Positions 32,442 to 38,429 of a stretch of DNA of 38,429 nucleotides are shown one piece after another. How positions within the stretch are numbered: position 1 is the stretch's first letter; each line of letters opens with the position of its first letter. Origin of the DNA: Pseudomonadota bacterium. GTDB taxonomy: Bacteria; Pseudomonadota; Gammaproteobacteria; Steroidobacterales; Steroidobacteraceae. The stretch spans positions 1 through 38,429 of the forward strand of contig JANXQL010000001.1 in assembly GCA_025356815.1 (NCBI GenBank). The letters run 5' to 3'. Below the pieces are notes generated by a model. That model was not told where the DNA came from, did no database searches, and saw nothing but the letters and a program-made list of their open reading frames with translations. The position numbers and the translations under genes were made by a program.

Positions 32442-33271
32442 CTGGCTTCCCCTTGATCTGATTGTTAGGAATAGAGCCGACGCCAAGCCGCGTCCTGCGG
32501 CGCAACGCCAGCGTGAATTGCACTGCTTGAGAAGATCCATCTCCAGCTTTTTCTTCTGTCTGCCATTGACGGCTTGAGGCGAGCAATTGTCAATCCCGTC
32601 CACTACCCGGCCCGGCTCGGCGCAGGCGGCGCCGCGTGATCGCGGTCGGCCGATGATGCTCACCAGCTTGCAGGTGACGACACGATCGCGCGTGGCCAGG
32701 TGCCGCCGACGCCCTCGGGGCGATGCCTGTCCGGGAAGAACCCACGCCGCGGCTACACGATGCGCGGCGGCAGCGGACCGAGGCGGACCAGGCGATCGCC
32801 CTGCTCGAGGCCAGGTACGCGCTCGAACCGCACTGCGCCGGCGCGATTGCCTGCGGCTACGTACTCCGCCACGACGCGAAGCGTGCGTCCCTGTGGCTCG
32901 ACCGGGCCTGCGCCGTACACGATGTGCGGCTGCTCGTGGTCAGGTCGTGGCCGTGGCCGCGCAGCCGCAGCGGCTCGCGCGCGGTCTCCGCGTTGCTGCG
33001 CAGGATGAAGCTGCCGGTGAAGCACGGCGTGGGGAGCCAGGCGGGAGCGCGGCAGGTGCATCTGGCTTGCGCCGCTACCGTAACCCGCGCCCGTCGGACC
33101 GGTCGGCCGTGGTTGCGCGGGCCGCCTTAAAGTTCTTCGGCCAAGTGGACTTGCCAGCGCGGTTGATGACGCACTACTAAGGTCCTGGTGCTGCATCAGC
33201 TCTCGCCTGCCCCACAAAGAAAGCGCGGTATCCTGCGGCGGCATCGGACAGATCGCAACGAGGAGAGGATC
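32442..33271. other. Divergent intergenic region, 830 nt
   Basis: It separates the protease (minus) from the TauE/SafE gene (plus) and must hold both promoters. Frames stay open on both strands between 32700 and 33130: a plus frame from ATG 32723 with EADQAIALLEARYALE, and a minus frame ending at 32753 with HIVYGAGPVEPQGRTL. They are mutually antisense, and neither has a ribosome site or family I recognise. One may be a gene remnant. Confidence 0.4.
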
Positions 33272-34066
33272 ATGGATTCGACCGACTCCCGGCCGCCGCG
33301 CTGGCCGCTCGCCGCCCTCTACGGTCTCGGCTTCGCGGTCAACTTTCTCGACACGCTCGGCGTCGGCTCGTTCGCCACGACCACCGCGACGCTCAAGCTC
33401 GGGCGGCTCGTCGACGATGACCGGATCCCCGGCACGCTCAATGTCGGCAACGCCCTGCCGACGATGCTCGAGGCGCTGCTGTTTATCACGCTCGTGCCGG
33501 TCGATCGGCTCACGCTCGTGTTGATGGTCGTGGCCGGCTGCATCGGCGCCTGGTTCGGCACCGGTGTCGTCGTCGGCCTGCCGCGAACCCAGATCCAGCG
33601 CGCCATGGCGCTGGCACTGGTCGTCACCGCCGGGTTCATCGCATTGCGTCAGCTGGACGGCTTGCCCAGCGGCGGCGATGCGACCGGACTTACCGGCGCC
33701 GCGCTCCTCGTCGCCGTCCTCGCCAGCACGCTCATCGGCGCGCTCACCAGCCTGGGCATCGGCAATTACGCACCCACGATGGCGCTCTTGTACCTGCTCG
33801 GCATGAGTCCGCTGATGGTCTTCCCGATCATGGCCACCTGCGCCGCCCTCATCCTGCCGACCGCGGCGCTGCGCTTTCACCGCAGCGGCCGCTATTCCCG
33901 GCCCGTGGCACGCGCGCTCGCGCTCGGCGGACTGCCGGGCGTGCTGGTGGCGTTCTACCTCGTGCGTTCGCTCGAGGTCGGCCTGCTGCGCTGGCTCGTC
34001 GTCGGCGTCCTCTGCTATACCTGCATCCAGCTGTACCGTTCGTCCCTGCAAGGAAGCCGCCCGTGA
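33272..34066 (+). CDS. TauE/SafE family membrane transporter
   Basis: This 264-aa integral membrane protein has about eight hydrophobic segments. [20 protein letters not shown] (20-40) and its counterpart [20 protein letters not shown] (about 162-181) form the internal repeat typical of the TauE/SafE (DUF81) fold. Family members export sulfite, sulfoacetate or related small organic anions, or take up other substrates. ATG 33272 follows GAGGAGAGG. Its TGA overlaps the GTG start of the next gene (GTGA), so it is co-translated with the enolase-superfamily enzyme. That suggests it handles the substrate or product of that enzyme. Confidence 0.88.
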   Translation: MDSTDSRPPRWPLAALYGLGFAVNFLDTLGVGSFATTTATLKLGRLVDDDRIPGTLNVGNALPTMLEALLFITLVPVDRLTLVLMVVAGCIGAWFGTGVVVGLPRTQIQRAMALALVVTAGFIALRQLDGLPSGGDATGLTGAALLVAVLASTLIGALTSLGIGNYAPTMALLYLLGMSPLMVFPIMATCAALILPTAALRFHRSGRYSRPVARALALGGLPGVLVAFYLVRSLEVGLLRWLVVGVLCYTCIQLYRSSLQGSRP

Positions 34067-35163
34067 AGATCACCCGAATCCGCGCCTATCAGCTCGACCT
34101 GCCGCTGCACGAAGGCAGCTACAAGTGGTCGGGGGGCAATTCGGTGTCGGTGTTCGACTCGACCGTCGTCGCGATCGACACGGACGCCGGGCTCACCGGC
34201 TTTGGCGAGATCTGTCCGCTGGGCCCTGCGTACCTGCCCGCCTACGCCGCGGGCGCGCGCGCCGGCATTGCTGAACTCGCCCCGCAGCTGATCGGCGCCG
34301 ATCCGCGTGCACTCGGCGAGATCAACGAGCAGATGGATCGCGCGATGCGCGGCCATCCGTACGTCAAGTCGGCACTCGACGTCGCCTGCTGGGATCTGCT
34401 GGGCAAGGCGAGCGGCCTGCCCGTCGCGACCCTGCTCGGCGGCCACGTCGGCAAGGACTTCGCACTGTATCGCGCCATCTCGCAGGACACCCCGGCACGC
34501 ATGGCCAAGAGCATCGCGCGCTATCGCGCCGAGGGCTACACCAAGTTCCAGTTGAAGGTCGGCGGCGATCCGGACACGGACATCGCACGCATCCGTGCAG
34601 CCGCGGCGACGCTCAAGCGCGGCGACGTGCTCGTCGCCGATGCGAACACCGGCTGGACCCAGCACGACGCAATACGGGTGGCGGACGAAGTGCGTGACGT
34701 CGACGTCTACCTCGAGCAGCCCTGCGCCAGCTACGAGCAGTGCCGCGCGGTGCGAGCGCACACTAACCGGCCGTTCGTGCTCGACGAGGTGGTGGACGGC
34801 ATCGACATGGTGGTGCGCGCCATCGCCGACCAGGCGATGGACGTGATCAACCTGAAGATCTCGAAGGTCGGCGGTCTCACGCGCGCGCGCCAGATCCGCG
34901 ATCTGTGCGTATCGATGGGGATCGCGATGACGATCGAGGACACCTGGGGCGGGGACATCGTCACGGCCGCGATCGCACACCTCGCCCACAGCACGCCGAC
35001 CCGCTACCTGTTCTCGTCGACCGACTTCAATTCGTACGTGACGGTGTCGTTCGCGGACGGCGCACCGCAGCGGCGCAAGGGCCGGCTGGCGGCGTCGCAT
35101 GAACCGGGGCTCGGCGTGCGCCCGCGCATGAAGGTGCTGGGCAAGCCCGTCTACTCGACCTGA
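34063..35163 (+). CDS. Enolase-superfamily epimerase/dehydratase, HpbD / cis-3-hydroxyproline dehydratase-like
   Basis: This 366-aa enzyme belongs to the muconate-lactonizing-enzyme subgroup. Catalytic Lys165 (KFQLKVGG) and Lys265 ([10 protein letters not shown]) flank the active site, with Mg2+ ligands D193 (VADANTGW), E218 (YLEQPC) and D241 (FVLDEVVD). The overall pattern, including [10 protein letters not shown] and [10 protein letters not shown], resembles hydroxyproline-betaine 2-epimerase (HpbD) and cis-3-hydroxy-L-proline dehydratase. Two opposing lysines allow either 1,1-proton transfer (epimerase) or dehydration. GTG 34063 overlaps the transporter stop as GTGA. No proline-betaine demethylases are near, so the exact substrate is open; another N-modified amino acid or a dipeptide epimerase role remains possible. 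Confidence 0.9.
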   Translation: MKITRIRAYQLDLPLHEGSYKWSGGNSVSVFDSTVVAIDTDAGLTGFGEICPLGPAYLPAYAAGARAGIAELAPQLIGADPRALGEINEQMDRAMRGHPYVKSALDVACWDLLGKASGLPVATLLGGHVGKDFALYRAISQDTPARMAKSIARYRAEGYTKFQLKVGGDPDTDIARIRAAAATLKRGDVLVADANTGWTQHDAIRVADEVRDVDVYLEQPCASYEQCRAVRAHTNRPFVLDEVVDGIDMVVRAIADQAMDVINLKISKVGGLTRARQIRDLCVSMGIAMTIEDTWGGDIVTAAIAHLAHSTPTRYLFSSTDFNSYVTVSFADGAPQRRKGRLAASHEPGLGVRPRMKVLGKPVYST

Positions 35164-35164
35164 T

Positions 35165-35190
35165 CGGCGCGCCGACTCAGCGACGCGCCG
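35165..35190. terminator. Inverted repeat at convergent gene ends
   Basis: CGGCGCG, a 12-nt loop and CGCGCCG form a perfect 7-bp stem between the enolase-superfamily gene (stop 35163) and the GH31 gene (stop 35177, inside the repeat). It is a possible shared terminator; no U-tract is present. Confidence 0.4.
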
Positions 35191-37639
35191 CGATTCCCGC
35201 GACCGGGTCGCGCACGAAATGCAGCCGCGCGCCGCCGACGGGGTCGGCGACATCGACGATCGCCTCGCGCCGTGGCTCCAGCGACGGACTGCCGTGACCG
35301 GCGCCGCCGTCGGGCCGCAGCCCGACCGCCGCGTGAACGACGACTCGAACGCCCTTCCACCACGGCCGGAACCTCCCCTCCCGCGGCGCGAACTCGACCG
35401 TCACGCCGCCCGCCTCGACGCTGCAGGTGACTCCCTGGCGCAGGAACTCGCCGCGCCGGTAGCCGAGGCTGTGACCGTCGTCCAGATACAGCTCGCCCCG
35501 GCACTCGTCGCCCGGATAGACATCCACCGTCAGCGGGCCGTCCGGCACCTCGGCCGTACTTTGCACCACCGGCTGGCGCGGCAGGATCGTGCCTGCGCGC
35601 ACGAAGATCGGCAGGCTATCGGGCGCCGGCGTGACCGCGAACCGCTGCGGCGTCAGCGCAGGATCGGCCGCCGCCGGGTCGCCGATGGCGCGGCCGCTCC
35701 AGTAGTCGTACCAGCCACCCGCCGGCAGGCAGACGTCGTAGGGCGCCGGACTTTCCAGGTCCGCCGGCAGCACGACCAGCAGTCCCGCCCCGACCAGGAA
35801 GGGCAGCGTCTGGTCACAGCCGCCGCTCTGGGCGTCCTCGAACTCGTAGAACAGCGGGCGCACGAGCGGCGCGCCGGTGCGCACGTTCTCGTCGGCGAGC
35901 GCGTACCAGTACGGCAGCAGCCGGTAGCGCTCCTCGATGAAGCGGCGGCGAATGTCCAGCTGCGCGATGCCGTCGGCCCACGGCTCGTGCGGCGCGTGGC
36001 CCTTGCCATAGTGATCCCGAAAGCTCGGCAGGAAGGCGCCGATCTGGATCCAGCGGGTCAGCAGCTCCGCCGACGGGCTGCCGGCGAAACCACCGATGTC
36101 GGCGCCGACGTACGGCACGCCGCTCAGGCCGAGGTTAAGGATCTGCGCCACCGACAGCCGCAGGTGCTCCCAGCTGGAGCGGTTGTCGCCGGTCCAGGTG
36201 ACGGCGTAGCGCTGGGCACCTGCGAACATCGCGCGGGTCATCACGTACGGGCGTTCGTCCGGTCGCAGGCGACTCAGACCCTCGAACGTCGCACGGGCGT
36301 TCTGCATGCCATAGACGTTGTGGATTTCGGCGTGCGGGGCGATACGCGCCTCGCCGCCGTCGCCCTCGACGCGGTGCACGACATCCGGCGCCATGGTTTT
36401 CGTGGGCGTCTCGAAGATCGCAGGCTCGTTCATATCGTTCCAGGCGCCGGCGACGCCCGCCTCGACCAGCGGCCGGAACAACGTGCCCCACCACTCGCGG
36501 GTCGACGGCCGCGTGAATTCGGGAAAAACGCTGTCGCCGGGCCAGACGGGCGCGACGTAGGTAGAGCCGTCGGCACGGTGCAGAAAATGGTCGCCGGCGG
36601 CGCCGGAGTCGAACGGTGCATAGCCCTCGCCGGGCGCCCGCGCGATGTGCAGGTCGCTGATCGCGATCAGCTTGAGGTGGTCCGCCGCCAGGCGCCGCAC
36701 GAGGTCGGCGAGGTCCGGGTACGTCGTCCGGTTGACGGTGAACGGCCGCGTGCGGTCCAGGAAGTCGATGTCCAGCCACAGCGCGTCCGCTGGAATGCGA
36801 TCAGCGCGCAGGCGCCGCGCCTCGGCAAGCACCTCCGCTGCACTCATGAAGCTGTACTTCGACTGCTGGAAGCCGAGCGACCACAACGGCGGCAGCGGCG
36901 CGTGACCGGTGAGGTCCGCATAGCGGGCGACGACGCGCTTGAGCGTCGGCCCGTAGATCAGGTAGTAGTCGATCGGCCCGCCGTCCGCGCCTAACGCGAG
37001 CGTTCCCGGATCACGCTGGCCCAGGTCAAAGGCACTGCGCCAGGTGTTGTCGAGGAACAGGCCGTATGCCCCGCCGGCCCCGCCGACCGAGACCAGGAAC
37101 GGGATGGACTTGTAGATCGGGTCGGTGTCGGAGCTGAAGCCGTAGGCGTCGGTGTTCCAGTTGACGAAGCTGCGACCGCGCCGGTCGAGGGCCCCGGTCT
37201 TGTCGCCGAGCCCATAGAGGTGCTCGCGCGGGTCGAGCGCCTTGCGCAGCGTGAACTCCGGCCCGTGCCACTCAAGCGGCCGGTCGACGACGTCGGCGCT
37301 GACGGTCTGCCCGTCGAGCGTGCTCACGCGCAGCGAGCCGCGGGCAAGGTCGAGCTCGACCGACAACTTTCCCGTCGTCAGGGTCAGCACGTCATCGGCG
37401 GCGGATACCAGGTGGCCGACGTCGCGCTCGCGCAGCTCGCCCGTGATCACCCACGAGGCGGGCGGCGCCGCGCCGCCGTCCTGGATCACCGTCACCCGGA
37501 TCACATCGTCGGCGATCGCGGCGACGCGCACGCGCGCATTGCCGTCGTGCAGCGACAGCAGTTCGTCGATCACCGCTGCCTCGGCAGGCGCGGCTGCGAT
37601 CAGGAGCGCCAGCGCCCCGGCAACTAGACCGTTTCCCAC
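35177..37639 (-). CDS. Secreted glycoside hydrolase family 31 alpha-glucosidase-like enzyme
   Basis: This is an 820-aa GH31 retaining glycosidase. A signal peptide (GLVAGALALLIAAAPAEA) exports it to the periplasm or outside. The N-terminal beta-sandwich (about 25-245) precedes the (beta/alpha)8 barrel, where the nucleophile D402 lies in WNDMNEP and the acid/base D485 in TWTGDNRSSWEHL. Other hallmarks are LWSLGFQQSKYSF, DALWLDIDFLD and PYVGADIGGFAG. A C-terminal beta domain completes the usual architecture. GH31 enzymes act on alpha-glucosides, alpha-xylosides or sulfoquinovosides; the subtype is not certain from motifs. It starts at GTG 37639, downstream of three heptad-spaced GAGGAC repeats. 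The gene is monocistronic and convergent with the preceding operon. Confidence 0.95.
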   Translation of the reverse strand: MGNGLVAGALALLIAAAPAEAAVIDELLSLHDGNARVRVAAIADDVIRVTVIQDGGAAPPASWVITGELRERDVGHLVSAADDVLTLTTGKLSVELDLARGSLRVSTLDGQTVSADVVDRPLEWHGPEFTLRKALDPREHLYGLGDKTGALDRRGRSFVNWNTDAYGFSSDTDPIYKSIPFLVSVGGAGGAYGLFLDNTWRSAFDLGQRDPGTLALGADGGPIDYYLIYGPTLKRVVARYADLTGHAPLPPLWSLGFQQSKYSFMSAAEVLAEARRLRADRIPADALWLDIDFLDRTRPFTVNRTTYPDLADLVRRLAADHLKLIAISDLHIARAPGEGYAPFDSGAAGDHFLHRADGSTYVAPVWPGDSVFPEFTRPSTREWWGTLFRPLVEAGVAGAWNDMNEPAIFETPTKTMAPDVVHRVEGDGGEARIAPHAEIHNVYGMQNARATFEGLSRLRPDERPYVMTRAMFAGAQRYAVTWTGDNRSSWEHLRLSVAQILNLGLSGVPYVGADIGGFAGSPSAELLTRWIQIGAFLPSFRDHYGKGHAPHEPWADGIAQLDIRRRFIEERYRLLPYWYALADENVRTGAPLVRPLFYEFEDAQSGGCDQTLPFLVGAGLLVVLPADLESPAPYDVCLPAGGWYDYWSGRAIGDPAAADPALTPQRFAVTPAPDSLPIFVRAGTILPRQPVVQSTAEVPDGPLTVDVYPGDECRGELYLDDGHSLGYRRGEFLRQGVTCSVEAGGVTVEFAPREGRFRPWWKGVRVVVHAAVGLRPDGGAGHGSPSLEPRREAIVDVADPVGGARLHFVRDPVAGIAARR

Positions 37640-37659
37640 GTCCTCAGTCCTCTGTCCTC
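37640..37659 (-). repeat. Three heptad-spaced GAGGAC repeats ahead of the GH31 start
   Basis: On the coding strand GAGGAC occurs three times at 7-nt intervals immediately before GTG 37639. Each copy contains an anti-Shine-Dalgarno-complementary GAGGA. The middle copy has ideal spacing to the start. The array may act as overlapping ribosome landing sites, and copy number could change by slippage. Confidence 0.6.
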
Positions 37660-37944
37660 TGTCGGCGACGGCAGACTATGTCGCCCGGACACCATGCCAC
37701 AAACGCCGGCGGCTGTTCGCGCATCGTCAACCGACGCGCCTGCGCGGCGATCGGTAGGATGTGTCACGCCACTACGGACGCGCTCATCGCACAGCGCTGG
37801 TTGACCGCCGCCCCTGCCCGGCAGTGCCTCGGCGGGCCGGGGCGCCGCGTGCCCGCGAGGCGCAGGCGCAGATCTCGACGAGACCCGCGGGCATTTCAGC
37901 AAACGCCATGCCCCGTGCCGCAGGGTGGCGGCGCCACGCCGCCG
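37640..37944. other. Intergenic region upstream of GH31 gene, 305 nt
   Basis: It lies between the end of the membrane-protein gene (37945) and the GH31 start. It holds the repeat array at 37640-37659 and must contain the GH31 promoter. Nothing else was recognised. Confidence 0.5.
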
Positions 37945-38429
37945 CTAACGGACCTGGCGCGCGGCGCGCGCAGGATGCTGATCGAACCAGCACAGCAGCG
38001 CGGAAAATGTGCTCCACCAGACCATCGACAGGCACCACAGGGCGTCGCGGCCGAGGTGGCCGACGGCGAGACCCGCCAGTGCCGTCGCCAGCGCGCAGGC
38101 CGTCGCCAGCGCGCTGATCCGCAGCGCGCCGAGCCGTGCCATCCACAGCCAGCGCAGCAGCAACGCGAGACCTGCGGCGCCGAGCGCGCCGGGCAGCAGC
38201 AGCGCGAGCAGCCGGCCACCGCTACCCGGCTTCGACGCCAATTGCATGCCAAGCCGCTCGGTGCAGAGGTTCAGAACGACGGCGCCGAGAATGAAGACCA
38301 GCGTGGGGGCGAGGCGCGGCCGCAGACGCAGCGACAGCACCAGCACCAGCGCGTAGAGGCCGCCGGTCGCGGCGAACCGTGCGGGCAGCGACAAGGCGAC
38401 GCCGTGTTCCAGCGCCCACAGACCCGCCG
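37945..38429 (-). CDS. Polytopic membrane protein, N-terminus beyond window
   Basis: The last 161 residues are visible; the frame stays open to the right edge, so the start lies outside. Four or five hydrophobic helices are evident (GGLYALVLVLSL, LVFILGAVVLNL, LLALLLPGALGAAGLALLL, LATACALATALAGLAV, WCLSMVWWSTFSALLCW), ending in a short basic tail ARAARQVR. I do not recognise the family. It is on the same strand as the GH31 gene, 305 nt upstream of it, and may be part of another unit. Confidence 0.65.
   Translation of the reverse strand, partial: AGLWALEHGVALSLPARFAATGGLYALVLVLSLRLRPRLAPTLVFILGAVVLNLCTERLGMQLASKPGSGGRLLALLLPGALGAAGLALLLRWLWMARLGALRISALATACALATALAGLAVGHLGRDALWCLSMVWWSTFSALLCWFDQHPARAARQVR

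Noticed and set aside
32723-33130. 135-codon plus-strand frame and its antisense counterpart ending at 32753
   Set aside because: Each looks partly protein-like but they are mutually exclusive, without start signals or family resemblance; a remnant cannot be excluded.
35219-36994. 591-codon plus-strand open frame
   Set aside because: Antisense shadow of the GH31 gene, whose catalytic motifs are intact.

Overview
This is a high-GC (roughly two thirds G+C by eye) proteobacterial chromosome segment. Gene density is high, ATG/GTG/TTG starts follow GGAG-type ribosome sites, and many genes overlap by a few bases. The mix (AlkB-type hydroxylase, BLUF photoreceptor, complete kdp operon with an inserted outer-membrane barrel, GH31 glucosidase, TauE/SafE transporter, fused T6SS sheath protein, Sec-type signal peptides and a C-terminal-Phe porin) fits a Gram-negative, probably gammaproteobacterial, environmental organism. 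I cannot name the genus. I found no tRNA, rRNA, CRISPR array or intact insertion sequence.

Layout. 1-4.3 kb holds catabolic enzymes: the N-terminal part of a sterol-desaturase/fatty-acid-hydroxylase protein, a GMC oxidoreductase and a divergent enolase-superfamily dehydratase. 4.3-9.5 kb is an accessory-looking stretch: an unrecognised 428-aa protein with a LysM-like segment, a short ORF that may be a gene remnant, an SRAP (HMCES/YedK-like) protein and an orphan TssB-TssC fusion with no other T6SS genes nearby. 9.5-10.6 kb is a class V aminotransferase. 10.9-12.7 kb is a stress-type trio (UspA, dienelactone-hydrolase-like protein, phosphoribosyltransferase), with an FNR-like site in the adjacent intergenic region. 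13.1-16.9 kb holds an AlkB-like monooxygenase, a phosphotransferase/P-loop kinase gene split over two frames, and an exported HD-domain protein.

17.5-27.0 kb is a complete potassium-starvation operon: a small membrane ORF, kdpF, kdpA, kdpB, kdpC, a beta-barrel porin, kdpD and kdpE, all on the plus strand with tight couplings. The porin between the pump and its sensor kinase could supply the outer-membrane step for K+ or another cation.

27.2-30.0 kb (minus strand) holds a taurine:pyruvate-type aminotransferase, a BLUF blue-light sensor and folE; folE and BLUF are 7 nt apart. 30.7-32.4 kb is a secreted subtilase. 33.3-35.2 kb is a two-gene operon of a TauE/SafE-type transporter and a hydroxyproline-betaine epimerase/dehydratase-like enolase-superfamily enzyme (GTGA overlap). 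35.2-37.6 kb is a secreted GH31 alpha-glucosidase, and a polytopic membrane protein runs off the right edge.

The most unusual items are the second membrane microprotein coupled ahead of kdpF, the split kinase with a TGATG junction, the orphan TssBC fusion near the LysM-like protein, and the folE-BLUF pair. Family assignments rest on motif recognition by eye; no database search was run.
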